Source: Pseudorhodoplanes sinuspersici
GTDB lineage: Bacteria; Pseudomonadota; Alphaproteobacteria; Rhizobiales; Xanthobacteraceae
Length of the DNA: 62,772 bases
Assembly (NCBI GenBank): GCA_945878025.1
Contig: CAMDXM010000002.1
Location: 1-62,772 of the forward strand
Direction: 5' to 3'
The notes below the pieces were generated by a model that ran no database searches, was not told the DNA's origin, and was given only the letters and a program-made list of their open reading frames with translations. This document shows positions 1 through 8,000 of the stretch, in pieces (within the stretch, counting starts at the first letter, position 1; the number at the start of each line of letters is the position of its first letter). Made by a program: the position numbers and the translations under genes.

Positions 1-25
1 GCCGCCGCGCGCCGGAATGGCGTCG

Positions 26-1201
26 TTACTTCTTCGCGGCCTTGACCGGATCTTTCACCGCTTCGAAGGTGGCGAACTCCACGTTGTAGAGCGCGCCGTT
101 CTTCTTCTCGACTTTGCGGATATAGATGTTCTGGATGATGTCGCGGGTATCGGGGTCGATCGTGATCGGACCGCGCGGGCTTTCCCACTTCATTCCCTTC
201 ATCGCAGCGATGAGCGAATCGCCGTCGGCCTTGCCGCCGGTCTTCTTCAGCGCCTCGTAGATCAGGTTCATGCCGTCGTAACCGCCGACCGACATGAAGT
301 TCGGGCGGAAGTTATTAGCCTTGGTGAAGGCTTCGACATAGGCCTTGTTCTTCGCGGAGCCGTGGTCGGCGGAATAGAAATGCGCCGTCACGGTGCCGAT
401 CGCGGCATCGCCCATATTCGGCAGGAGATCGTCGTCGGTGACGTCGCCCGGTCCGATCAGCTTGATGCCGGCCTTGTCGAGGCCGCGCTCCACATATTGC
501 TTCATGAAGGTGCCGCCCTGGCCGGACGGCACGAAGATGAAGATCGCGTCCGGCTTGGCGTCGGCCGCGCGCTGCAGGAACGGCGCGAAGTCAGGATTGG
601 CGAGCGGAACCTTGATCGCTTCCACCACCGTGCCGCCAGCCGCCTTGAACGGCTCGCTGAACGATTTCTCGGCGTCGGCGCCCGGCGCATAATCCGATAC
701 GATGGTCACGACCTTCTTGATGCCGTTCTTGCCGGCCCAATCGGCGATGATGACGCAGGATTGCGCGACGGTGAAGCTCGTGCGTGCGATGTAAGGCGAG
801 CGCTCGGTAATGATCGAGGTGCCCGCCGCCATCACGATGGCCGGGATCTTGGCCTCGGTCGCAAGCGGCGCGATGGCGAGCGCCGCCGGCGTGATCTCGA
901 AGCCGGCGATGATGTTGACCTTGTCGTTGACGATCAGTTCCTGCGCGAGACGCTTGGTGTTGTCAGGGACGCTCGCGGAATCGCGAAGGATCACTTCCAC
1001 TTTCTTGCCGGCGACCGTGGTGCCGTTCTGCTTCTGGAAGAGCTCGACGGCGGCCTTGATCTGCTTGCCGGTCGAAGCCTGCTGGCCGGTCATCGCGACG
1101 ATGAGGCCGACCTTGACCGTGTCCTGCGCGGACGCGCCGCCCGCGGTCAACAGACCGAGGGTGACGGCCGCCATCGCGGTCCTCAATTTTCTGTTCAGCA
1201 T
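26..1201 (-). CDS. Branched-chain amino acid-type ABC transporter substrate-binding protein
   Basis: A 391-residue periplasmic binding protein of the LivK/type-I fold family, which hands a small solute to a LivHMGF-type importer. The N-terminus is a signal peptide ending near ASAQ, followed by the family opening DTVKVGLIVAMTGQQA. I chose the ATG at 1201 because GGGAGGAAA sits just upstream; the longer open frame to 1267 adds a non-signal-like extension. It lies 209 bp downstream of pcaG on the same strand. Proximity makes an aromatic acid a reasonable ligand, but that is inference, and no permease or ATPase genes are adjacent. Confidence 0.88.
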   Translation of the reverse strand: MLNRKLRTAMAAVTLGLLTAGGASAQDTVKVGLIVAMTGQQASTGKQIKAAVELFQKQNGTTVAGKKVEVILRDSASVPDNTKRLAQELIVNDKVNIIAGFEITPAALAIAPLATEAKIPAIVMAAGTSIITERSPYIARTSFTVAQSCVIIADWAGKNGIKKVVTIVSDYAPGADAEKSFSEPFKAAGGTVVEAIKVPLANPDFAPFLQRAADAKPDAIFIFVPSGQGGTFMKQYVERGLDKAGIKLIGPGDVTDDDLLPNMGDAAIGTVTAHFYSADHGSAKNKAYVEAFTKANNFRPNFMSVGGYDGMNLIYEALKKTGGKADGDSLIAAMKGMKWESPRGPITIDPDTRDIIQNIYIRKVEKKNGALYNVEFATFEAVKDPVKAAKK

Positions 1202-1410
1202 GACAAATTTCCTCCCATTGGTTTTAAGTTCGGTTATTCGTCCGGGTTGAATCTCTAACAGCAGCATCAGTCGCGATCCACTCCGGTATTTCGCCGCAGC
1301 AATTGCGCCCCACCGGGACGGCGCTGCTCACTTTCAGTGCATACCAGTCCGAAAAATCGGTTCATTCCCATTCAAAGCAAGTGGCATTACATTTTCCTCG
1401 ACGGCTTCGA

Positions 1411-2001
1411 TCAGACATCGAAGAACACCGTTTCTCCTTCTCCCTGTATCCGGATATCGAAGCGATAGACGGTCTTTCCGCCGCGCGTTTCCTTTTTCGC
1501 GATCAGCGTATCGCGCCGGTCCGCCGGCACGAGTTTCAGGATCGGGTCCGATGCATTCGCGGCCTCGTCCGCGAAATAGAGCCGGGTATAGAGATGCGTG
1601 AGCAGCCCGCGCGCAAACACGGCGACGAGGATATGCGGTGCCTGCGGCTTGCCGTCGGGCGCCGCGATCGCGCCGGGCTTCACCGTATCGAACCAGAACA
1701 ACCCTTTCGGATCGGTCGGGGAGCGGCCGAAGCCCTTGAACGACGTGTTCGGCGTAGCGCCGTTGCCGCCGCGAACCGGCAATCGGCCCTGTCCGTCGGC
1801 CTGCCAGATTTCGATCATCGCGTCGGGCATCGGCGCGCCATCGCCGTCGCTGACCACGCCCTCGATGCGGATGCGATCGCCGGCGACATCCGGCGTGATC
1901 AGATTGCCGGTCGCGAGATCCGACCAGTCGTATTGTCCGTTTGGCGTCAGACCATAAGCGAACCACGGTCCGACCGTCTGGGATGGAGTGAGGCCGGACA
2001 T
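1411..2001 (-). CDS. pcaG: Protocatechuate 3,4-dioxygenase alpha subunit
   Basis: 196 residues, the normal length for PcaG. With PcaH it forms the intradiol dioxygenase that opens protocatechuate to 3-carboxy-cis,cis-muconate. The opening SQTVGPWFAYGL and the EIWQADGQGR segment are typical of the family. The alpha subunit lacks the iron ligands and contributes substrate contacts. Only one base separates it from the upstream pcaH, so the two are translated from one message and probably coupled. It is the last enzyme gene of the pcaI-J-F-H-G run. Confidence 0.95.
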   Translation of the reverse strand: MSGLTPSQTVGPWFAYGLTPNGQYDWSDLATGNLITPDVAGDRIRIEGVVSDGDGAPMPDAMIEIWQADGQGRLPVRGGNGATPNTSFKGFGRSPTDPKGLFWFDTVKPGAIAAPDGKPQAPHILVAVFARGLLTHLYTRLYFADEAANASDPILKLVPADRRDTLIAKKETRGGKTVYRFDIRIQGEGETVFFDV

Positions 2002-2002
2002 T

Positions 2003-2704
2003 TCAATGCTCCATCGGCGTGGCGTCGCGGCCGCGCAAGACGATGTCGAAACGATAGGCCAGCGCCCATTCCGGCACGGTGTTGTCGAGATCGAAAGAGC
2101 AGATCATGCGCGCGCGCGCCTTGAGATCGGTGACCGATTGCGAGATCGGATCGTATTCCAGCAGCGGATCGCCCGGGAAATACATCTGCGTCACGAGCCG
2201 CGAGAGGAAAGACCGGCCGAAGAGCGAGAAGTGGATATGAGCCGGACGCCACGCATTGTGGTGATTGCCCCAAGGATAGGCGCCGGGCTTGATGGTGACG
2301 AATTTGTAATGGCCGTCCTTGTCGGTCAGCGCGCGGCCAGCGCCGGTGAAATTCGGATCGAGCGGAGCAGGATGTTTCTCGCCGACATGGATGTAACGTC
2401 CGGCGGCGTTGGTTTGCCAGATTTCGACCAGCGCGTCCGGCACCGGGCGCGCATCCTCATCCAGTACATAGCCATGCAAAACAATGCGCTCGCCGAGCGG
2501 CTCGCCGGTCTTGCCATGCGCGGTCAGATCCTCGTCGCCGGGCCGGATCGCGTCATGGCCGTAAACCGGGCCGGTCAATTCCGACATCGTGTGCGGCACG
2601 ATGATCAGCGGCTTCACCGGGTGACGCTTCGCCGTGCTCTTGTAGCCCGCAAAGGCTCGCGACGGATGCACCTTCATGCTGTCGATCGGGTAAACGATGG
2701 ACAT
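2003..2704 (-). CDS. pcaH: Protocatechuate 3,4-dioxygenase beta subunit
   Basis: 233 residues, the catalytic subunit of the ferric intradiol dioxygenase. The four expected iron ligands are visible: Tyr104 in GRYIHVG, Tyr143 in AYPWGNHHN, and His156 and His158 in RPAHIHFS. The enzyme performs ring cleavage of protocatechuate in the cytoplasm. It lies 12 bp after pcaF and 1 bp before pcaG, consistent with an operon. All key residues are present, so an active enzyme is expected. Confidence 0.96.
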   Translation of the reverse strand: MSIVYPIDSMKVHPSRAFAGYKSTAKRHPVKPLIIVPHTMSELTGPVYGHDAIRPGDEDLTAHGKTGEPLGERIVLHGYVLDEDARPVPDALVEIWQTNAAGRYIHVGEKHPAPLDPNFTGAGRALTDKDGHYKFVTIKPGAYPWGNHHNAWRPAHIHFSLFGRSFLSRLVTQMYFPGDPLLEYDPISQSVTDLKARARMICSFDLDNTVPEWALAYRFDIVLRGRDATPMEH

Positions 2705-2716
2705 CTCGTAACTCCT

Positions 2717-3925
2717 TTATGCGACGCGCTCGAGCGCGAGCGAGACGCCCTGCCCGACGCCGACACACATCGTCGCCAGGCCAAGCTTGCCGCCGCGCGT
2801 CTCCAACCCGTGCATGGCGGTACCGGCCAGACGCGCGCCGGACATCCCGAGCGGATGACCGAGCGCGATCGCGCCGCCATGCGCGTTGACGTGCTCGGCG
2901 TCGTCGGACAACCCGAGCTGGCGCAGGCAGGCGAGCGATTGCGAGGCGAAGGCCTCGTTGAGCTCGATCAAATCGAAATTGCCGATTTTGAGCGATAATC
3001 GCTCCAAAAGTTTGCGCGTGGAAGGCACCGGGCCGATGCCCATGATGCGCGGCGGCACGCCCGCCGACGCCATGCCGAGAACGCGCGCTCGCGCCTTCAG
3101 ACCATGCTTCTTCACGGCCGCGTCCGAGGCGAGGATGAGCGCCGCCGCGCCGTCGTTGACACCCGAGGCATTGCCCGCGGTGACAGTGCCCGGATTACGG
3201 AACGGCGTCTTGAGCTTGGCGAGGCTTTCGAGCGTGGTGTCGGCGCGCGGATGCTCATCCTTGTCCACCACAACGGGGCCGGCCTTGCCGCCCGGAATCT
3301 CGACCGGAACGATCTCCTGCGCGAAGAAGCCCGAGGCGACGGCCTTGCCCGCGCGCTGCTGCGAGCGCACGGCAAAGGCATCCTGATCGGCACGCGCGAT
3401 CTGGAATTCCTCAGCGACGTTTTCGCCGGTTTCCGGCATCGAATCGACGCCGTATTGCTGCTTCATCAGCGGATTGATGAAGCGCCAGCCGATGGTGGTG
3501 TCGAATGTCTCGATGCTGCGCGAAAATGCTTCCTGCGCCTTGCCCATGACGAAGGGCGCCCGCGTCATCGATTCGACGCCGCCCGCGATCGCAAATTCCA
3601 TTTCACCGGAACGGATCGCGCGCGCGGCGCTGCCGACCGCGTCGAGACCCGATGCGCAGAGCCGGTTGAGCGTGACGCCGGGAACGCTGTCCGGCAATCC
3701 GGCCAGCAACAAAGCCATGCGCGCGACATTGCGGTTGTCCTCGCCGGCCTGATTGGCGCAGCCGAGATAAACTTCGTCGAGCGCGGTCCAGTCGGCCTTG
3801 GCGTTGCGCCTGATCAGCGCCTTGATCGGGCCCGCCGCGAGATCGTCGGCGCGCACCCTGGCAAGCGCGCCGCCATAGCGGCCGATCGGCGTGCGGACAA
3901 AGTCGCAGATGAAGACGTCGCGCAT
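2717..3925 (-). CDS. pcaF: 3-oxoadipyl-CoA thiolase
   Basis: 402 residues. Thiolytic cleavage of 3-oxoadipyl-CoA to succinyl-CoA and acetyl-CoA, the last step of the 3-oxoadipate pathway. The thiolase residues are intact: nucleophile Cys90 in NRLCASG, His357 in the GHPLG motif, and the second cysteine Cys387 in MCVGVGQG. It lies 3 bp behind pcaJ and 12 bp before pcaH. General acetyl-CoA acetyltransferases share these motifs; the assignment to PcaF rests on context between the CoA-transferase and dioxygenase genes. Confidence 0.93.
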   Translation of the reverse strand: MRDVFICDFVRTPIGRYGGALARVRADDLAAGPIKALIRRNAKADWTALDEVYLGCANQAGEDNRNVARMALLLAGLPDSVPGVTLNRLCASGLDAVGSAARAIRSGEMEFAIAGGVESMTRAPFVMGKAQEAFSRSIETFDTTIGWRFINPLMKQQYGVDSMPETGENVAEEFQIARADQDAFAVRSQQRAGKAVASGFFAQEIVPVEIPGGKAGPVVVDKDEHPRADTTLESLAKLKTPFRNPGTVTAGNASGVNDGAAALILASDAAVKKHGLKARARVLGMASAGVPPRIMGIGPVPSTRKLLERLSLKIGNFDLIELNEAFASQSLACLRQLGLSDDAEHVNAHGGAIALGHPLGMSGARLAGTAMHGLETRGGKLGLATMCVGVGQGVSLALERVA

Positions 3926-3928
3926 GCC

Positions 3929-4714
3929 CTATTCCTTCTGCGCCGCTTCGCCGTGAGCGCGCGCGGTGCGCGCGTGAAGCTCACGGAGCACGTCGAGTTC
4001 CTGCGCGGTCGGCGGCGCGGTCTCCGCGACCTTGTTCGCATAGCGAACCTGCCAGCCGGTATTGTCCTGGATCTGCTCGCGCGTCACGCCCGGATGGATC
4101 GAGACCACGGTCATCTCCTTGGTTTCCGGATCGGGCTCAAAGATACACAAGTCCGTCACCAAGCGCGTCGGGCCTTTGGTCTTCACGCCGAGCTTTTCGC
4201 GATGCTTGCCGCCCTCGCCGTGTCCAAGCGAAGTGACGAAATCGAGCTTGCCGACGAAGCCGCGCTTGCCCTGCGCCATGATGATGAAAATCTCGCCACA
4301 GGAATTGGCGATCTCCGGCGCGCCGCCGCCGCCGGGCAGCCGCACCTTCGGCTTGTCGTAGGGGCCGACCACGGTCGTGTTCAGGTTGGCGTATTTGTCG
4401 ATCTGCGCGCCGCCGAGGAACCCCACGGTGATGCGCCCGCCCTGCAGCCAATAGCGGAACATTTCCGGCACCGACACCGTGGTCAGCGCGGTGTCGCATA
4501 ATTCGCCGTCGCCGATCGAGAGCGGCAAGACGGTCGGCTTGGTCGCGACGGTACCCGATTCATAGATCAGCGTGATGCCGGGTGCATGCGTCAGCCGCGC
4601 TACATTCGACGCCGCCGACGGCATGCCAATGCCGACAAAGCAGACGTCCTCGTTGCGCAAAGCGCGCGCCGCTGCAATCGTCATGATCTCGTTGGGTTTG
4701 TAAGCTGCGCTCAT
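3929..4714 (-). CDS. pcaJ: 3-oxoadipate CoA-transferase, beta subunit (CatJ-like)
   Basis: 261 residues. It pairs with PcaI to move CoA from succinyl-CoA to 3-oxoadipate. The probable catalytic glutamate is Glu52 in LIYESGTV. At about 260 residues it belongs to the longer CatJ/glutaconate-CoA-transferase-like branch rather than the roughly 213-residue Pseudomonas PcaJ. I prefer the ATG at 4714, preceded by GGCGGAG, over the GTG at 4723 that would overlap the pcaI stop. The gap to pcaI is 5 bp. Confidence 0.9.
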   Translation of the reverse strand: MSAAYKPNEIMTIAAARALRNEDVCFVGIGMPSAASNVARLTHAPGITLIYESGTVATKPTVLPLSIGDGELCDTALTTVSVPEMFRYWLQGGRITVGFLGGAQIDKYANLNTTVVGPYDKPKVRLPGGGGAPEIANSCGEIFIIMAQGKRGFVGKLDFVTSLGHGEGGKHREKLGVKTKGPTRLVTDLCIFEPDPETKEMTVVSIHPGVTREQIQDNTGWQVRYANKVAETAPPTAQELDVLRELHARTARAHGEAAQKE

Positions 4715-4719
4715 GCCGG

Positions 4720-5580
4720 TCACTCCGCCGCGATCCGCAGCGCACGCACATGCGCAGCGAACACATCCGGGGTCTTGCCGAGTACATTCTCCTTCATCCA
4801 GGCGAGAAAACTATCGCGTTCGCGCGAGATGCCGTCCCATTCCTTGTAGAAGGCGTTGAAGCGCGTGTAATAGCCCTGCGCGTAAGAAGGAAATGCCCCG
4901 CCCGGCACGACCGCGATGGCGCTCACCGTCCAGGAGGGAAGAATACAGGCGTTAAGGCTGCGCGGACCGAAGTCGTCGACGACCTCCTCGACCGTCACGA
5001 GCGAACGCTTGGCGGCGAGCACCGCTTCCTTTTGCACGCCGAGAATGCCTTCCAGCAGCACATTGCCTTCGCGGTCGGCCTTGAGCGCGTGGATCACGGC
5101 GGCATCCGGCCGGTGCGCGGGAACGGTCGCAAGTTTTTCCCCGGTATAGGGACAGGTGATGCTTTTGATTTTCGGATTCACTTTCGGCAAATCGGTGCCG
5201 ATATAGCCGCGGAACACTGCGCAAGGCAGGCCGGCCGCGCCCGCCTCATAAGCGTTCGCCATCGCCGCATGCGAATGTTCCTCGATCTCGAGCTTGTGCG
5301 GCCAGCCATTCTCGATCGCGTCGCGCAGGCGATGCAGCGAACCGACGCCGGGATTGCCGCCCCATGAAAAGACCAGCCGGTCGGCGCAGCCCATCCCGAT
5401 CATCTGGTCATAGATCAGGTCCGGCGTCATGCGGATCAGCGTGAGATGCTTGCGCCCCTGACGGATCACCTCGTGTCCCGCCGCATGCGGGATCAGATGG
5501 GTGAATCCTTCCATCGACACCGTGTCGCCATCGCGGACAACGGATTCGACGGCTTCGGCCAATGAAAGCACGCGAGACAT
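4720..5580 (-). CDS. pcaI: 3-oxoadipate CoA-transferase, alpha subunit (CatI-like)
   Basis: 286 residues, the alpha partner of the CoA-transferase, in the longer CatI/glutaconate-CoA-transferase branch. It is the first gene of the pcaI-J-F-H-G operon. Upstream lie one copy of the GAGCAC...ATGCTC palindrome, a PcaR-type operator at 5651-5669, and a TTGACC-17-TTAAAT promoter pointing at it. The substrate is inferred from the neighbours; the family alone would not separate 3-oxoadipate from other short dicarboxylates. Confidence 0.9.
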   Translation of the reverse strand: MSRVLSLAEAVESVVRDGDTVSMEGFTHLIPHAAGHEVIRQGRKHLTLIRMTPDLIYDQMIGMGCADRLVFSWGGNPGVGSLHRLRDAIENGWPHKLEIEEHSHAAMANAYEAGAAGLPCAVFRGYIGTDLPKVNPKIKSITCPYTGEKLATVPAHRPDAAVIHALKADREGNVLLEGILGVQKEAVLAAKRSLVTVEEVVDDFGPRSLNACILPSWTVSAIAVVPGGAFPSYAQGYYTRFNAFYKEWDGISRERDSFLAWMKENVLGKTPDVFAAHVRALRIAAE

Positions 5581-5592
5581 CAGCGTTTCCTA

Positions 5593-5641
5593 GAGCACGA
5601 TGCCGAAAAGTGCGAAGCGGTTTTCGGACAACATCATGCTC
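5593..5641. repeat. GAGCAT-type intergenic palindrome, copy 1
   Basis: A 49-bp imperfect inverted repeat beginning GAGCACGATGCCGAAAAG and ending in CATCATGCTC, in the untranslated leader of pcaI. It is almost identical to the copy at 7509-7557 and belongs to the dispersed family described in the findings. As RNA it would fold into a hairpin before the pcaI start codon. Confidence 0.85.
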
Positions 5642-5650
5642 CCTTGTTAG

Positions 5651-5669
5651 ATGTGCGTTAATCGCACAT
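5651..5669. promoter_or_regulatory. PcaR-type operator 1
   Basis: A perfect 7-bp inverted repeat ATGTGCG-N5-CGCACAT. It lies downstream of the predicted pcaI transcription start and shares its sequence with operator 2. The TAATCGCAC core resembles sites described for PcaU/PobR/PcaR regulators of the IclR family, and a gene of that family is adjacent. Confidence 0.75.
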
Positions 5670-5684
5670 TGTTTTCTATGCGTA

Positions 5685-5713
5685 ATTTAAGCTCTTCACA
5701 TTGAACTGGTCAA
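5685..5713 (-). promoter_or_regulatory. Predicted sigma-70-type promoter of pcaI
   Basis: On the minus strand TTGACC (5713-5708) and TTAAAT (5690-5685) are separated by 17 bp, predicting a transcription start near 5678. Operator 2 would then be centred near -59, an activator position, and operator 1 near +18. Confidence 0.55.
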
Positions 5714-5719
5714 TCGCGC

Positions 5720-5725
5720 TTGACA
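5720..5725 (+). promoter_or_regulatory. Candidate -35 box of pcaR
   Basis: A consensus TTGACA on the plus strand, reading toward pcaR. The matching -10 is poor. Operator 2 begins 3 bp downstream and would occupy the spacer, suggesting autorepression. Confidence 0.4.
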
Positions 5726-5727
5726 CG

Positions 5728-5746
5728 ATGTGCGATAATCGCACAC
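5728..5746. promoter_or_regulatory. PcaR-type operator 2
   Basis: Inverted repeat TGTGCGA-TAA-TCGCACA within ATGTGCGATAATCGCACAC. Its centre is 77 bp from that of operator 1. It overlaps the candidate pcaR promoter and lies upstream of the pcaI promoter, so one bound dimer could serve both genes. Confidence 0.75.
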
Positions 5747-5775
5747 GTTAGCCTCTCAACGCGCGGAATTCGCAT

Positions 5776-6573
5776 ATGCCCGCACGCCGCAGCCCGCAAG
5801 GCAACCCCGATTTCATCGCCGGCCTCGGCAAGGGCCTGGCCGTGATCGAATGTTTCGACGACGAGCATGCCCAGCTGACCATTGCCGGCGTGGCCGCGAA
5901 GACGGAGTTAAGCCGCGCCGCGGCGCGCCGCTGCCTGCTGACGCTGCAGGAACTCGGTTATGTCGATTACGACAGCAATCTGTTCCGTCTGACGCCGCGC
6001 GTGCTGCGGCTCGGCTATGCATATATCGCCTCGAGCGAATTGCCGCAGATCATCCAGCCGCATCTCGAACGCCTGAGCGGGCAGATCCGCGAATCCTGTT
6101 CGGCCTCGATCCTCGACGGCGGCGAGATTCTCTATGTCGCGCGCGCCGCGACCAAGCGCATCATGTCGGTCAGCCTCGGCGTCGGTACGCGGCTCCCCGC
6201 CTATTGCACGTCGATGGGGCGTGTATTGCTCGCAGCCCTCGATCCCGACGAAGCCGCAAGACGCATCGCAAGCTTCCGGCGCACGCCGTTCACCCCGCAT
6301 ACCCGAACGCGCAAGGAGGAACTGGCCGATATCCTTCACGGTGTGCGCGAAGACGGATATTGCGTCGTCGATCAGGAGCTGGAGATCGGGCTCGTTTCGA
6401 TGGCGGTTCCCGTGCTCAACCATGCCGGCCAGACCGTGGCCGCGCTCAATATCGGCGCGCAGTCGGCGCGCGTGAATGCCGGCGAGATGGCCGGCCGCTT
6501 CCTGCCGGCTTTGCTGGCGGCGCAGAAAAGCTTGCGCCCGCTCATCAACAAGACAGCGCCGGTTACCATTTAG
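5776..6573 (+). CDS. pcaR: IclR-family regulator of the pca operon (PcaR/PcaU type)
   Basis: 265 residues. An N-terminal winged helix-turn-helix (about residues 12-75, with LSRAAARRCLLTLQELGYV as the recognition region) is followed by the IclR effector domain. The sequence, including LPAYCTSMGRVLLAALDPDEA, fits the PcaR/PcaU/PobR subgroup that senses 3-oxoadipate or protocatechuate. It is read divergently from pcaI across a gap with two palindromic operators. Which aromatic effector it senses cannot be read from sequence. Confidence 0.88.
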   Translation: MPARRSPQGNPDFIAGLGKGLAVIECFDDEHAQLTIAGVAAKTELSRAAARRCLLTLQELGYVDYDSNLFRLTPRVLRLGYAYIASSELPQIIQPHLERLSGQIRESCSASILDGGEILYVARAATKRIMSVSLGVGTRLPAYCTSMGRVLLAALDPDEAARRIASFRRTPFTPHTRTRKEELADILHGVREDGYCVVDQELEIGLVSMAVPVLNHAGQTVAALNIGAQSARVNAGEMAGRFLPALLAAQKSLRPLINKTAPVTI

Positions 6574-6636
6574 CGCTCCGTTTGTCTTGACCGATTCCGC
6601 GCGAAAAGGAATGCTGGATAACAAATCGCGCATGCA

Positions 6637-6702
6637 GCGCAATCCGGCAAAAGCCTGCCCCGGACTTGATCCGGGGGGAACCGGTTTGCCGCAAGATTGC
6701 GC
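6637..6702. repeat. Intergenic palindrome carrying the CCCCGGACTTGATCCGGGG module
   Basis: Outer arms GCGCAAT (6637-6643) and ATTGCGC (6696-6702) enclose CCGGCAAA...GGTTTGCCG. The inner 26-bp module begins AAGCCTGCCCCGGA. The same module interrupts related palindromes near 58216 and 62732. Confidence 0.75.
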
Positions 6703-6747
6703 GACACGTGAGCGAATCCGGGCGCGAATCTGGCGGAACGACAAACG

Positions 6748-7509
6748 ATGGATCCCAAAGGACAAGTGGCCCTGATCACCGGCGGCGCGTCGGGGCTTGG
6801 AGCCGCGACAGCGGAGGTGCTGGCCGCGGCCGGCGCGAAGGTCGCTCTCCTCGACGTCAACGAAAAGGCCGCGAGTGAGAACGCAGCGAAGCTCGGCGGC
6901 ATGGCGGCGGCCTGCGACGTCACCGACGAGAAAAGCGCTCTCGGCGCGCTCGCCAAGGTCCGCGAAAAATTCGGCGTCGCGCGCATCCTGGTGAATTGCG
7001 CAGGCGTCGGCCCGGCCAAGCGCATTCTCGGCCGCGACGGACCGATGCTCCTTTCCGATTACAGGAAAGTCATCGAGATCAACCTGATCGGCACCTTCAA
7101 CATGCTGCGTCTCGCTGCGGCCGACATGAGCAAGGCCGACCCGCTGCCCGACGGCGAGCGCGGCGTGATCATCTCGACCGCCTCGGTCGCGGCGTTCGAA
7201 GGGCAGGTGGGACAGGCCGCCTATGCGTCCTCGAAAGGCGGCGTCGCGGCATTGACTCTGCCGGCCGCGCGCGAACTGGCGCAATTCTCCATCCGCGTCG
7301 CCGCGATCGCGCCCGGCATTTTCGGCACGCCGATGCTCACCGCGCTGCCGCAGGAAACGCAGGACAGCCTCGGCGCATCCGTGCCGTTTCCGAAGCGGCT
7401 CGGCGCGCCGCGTGAATTCGGCGAGCTTGTGCTCGCCATCGTGCGCAACGGCTATATCAACGGCGAAGTGATCCGCATCGACGGCGCGCTGCGCATGGCG
7501 CCGCGTTAG
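6748..7509 (+). CDS. SDR-family 3-hydroxyacyl-CoA dehydrogenase-like protein
   Basis: 253 residues, a classical short-chain dehydrogenase. It has the NAD-binding TGGASGLGAA (residues 11-20), NCAG near 83, catalytic Ser146, and Tyr159 with Lys163 in YASSK. It resembles type-II 3-hydroxyacyl-CoA dehydrogenases (HSD17B10 group), which oxidise 3-hydroxyacyl-CoA with NAD. A thioesterase and a MarR regulator follow, suggesting one operon for a CoA-linked aromatic or branched acid; that is inference. The TAG stop shares its last base with the start of a GAGCAT palindrome. Confidence 0.85.
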   Translation: MDPKGQVALITGGASGLGAATAEVLAAAGAKVALLDVNEKAASENAAKLGGMAAACDVTDEKSALGALAKVREKFGVARILVNCAGVGPAKRILGRDGPMLLSDYRKVIEINLIGTFNMLRLAAADMSKADPLPDGERGVIISTASVAAFEGQVGQAAYASSKGGVAALTLPAARELAQFSIRVAAIAPGIFGTPMLTALPQETQDSLGASVPFPKRLGAPREFGELVLAIVRNGYINGEVIRIDGALRMAPR

Positions 7510-7557
7510 AGCATGATGCCGAAAAGTGTGAAGCGGCTTTCGGATAACATCATGCTC
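7509..7557. repeat. GAGCAT-type intergenic palindrome, copy 2
   Basis: 49 bp, GAGCATGATGCCGAAAAG to CATCATGCTC, nearly identical to the copy at 5593-5641. It starts at the final base of the SDR stop codon and ends 17 bp before the thioesterase start, so it would form a hairpin inside the presumed operon message. Confidence 0.85.
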
Positions 7558-7574
7558 CAAATCAAAAGATCAGC

Positions 7575-8000
7575 ATGTTAAAAAATTCCAGGACGCTGCG
7601 GATCGAATGGGGCGATTGCGACCCGGCAGGCATCGTTTTCTATCCGCGTTATTTCGCGATGTTCGATCACTCCACCACCACGCTGATCGCGGCGGCCTGC
7701 GGACTGAACAAATACGAGCTTCTTCAGCGATACGATTTCGCGGGCTATCCGATGGTCGATACCCGCGCGCGCTTCATGATTCCCTGCCGCTTCGGCGACG
7801 ACGTCACGATCGATTCCACTTTCGTGAAGATCGGCCGGTCGAGTTTCGACGTGGAACACCGGCTGTTCAAGAAGGGCGAGCTCTGTCTCGAAGGCTTCGA
7901 GACTCGCGTCTGGGTCGGGCGCGACCCGAACGACGCCTCGAGGATCAAGTCGAAACCGATCCCGGACGATCTCGCCGCCAAGTTCCGGGCAAATCCATGA
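7575..8000 (+). CDS. 4-hydroxybenzoyl-CoA thioesterase-family acyl-CoA thioesterase
   Basis: 141 residues, a single hotdog-fold domain. WGDCDPAGIVFYPRY near the N-terminus is the signature of the Pseudomonas-type 4-hydroxybenzoyl-CoA thioesterase family, with Asp16 as the likely catalytic aspartate. It hydrolyses an acyl- or aroyl-CoA to the free acid. It follows the SDR and overlaps the MarR start by ATGA. Together with the neighbouring pca operon this could feed hydroxybenzoates toward protocatechuate, but substrate specificity is not visible. Confidence 0.85.
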   Translation: MLKNSRTLRIEWGDCDPAGIVFYPRYFAMFDHSTTTLIAAACGLNKYELLQRYDFAGYPMVDTRARFMIPCRFGDDVTIDSTFVKIGRSSFDVEHRLFKKGELCLEGFETRVWVGRDPNDASRIKSKPIPDDLAAKFRANP

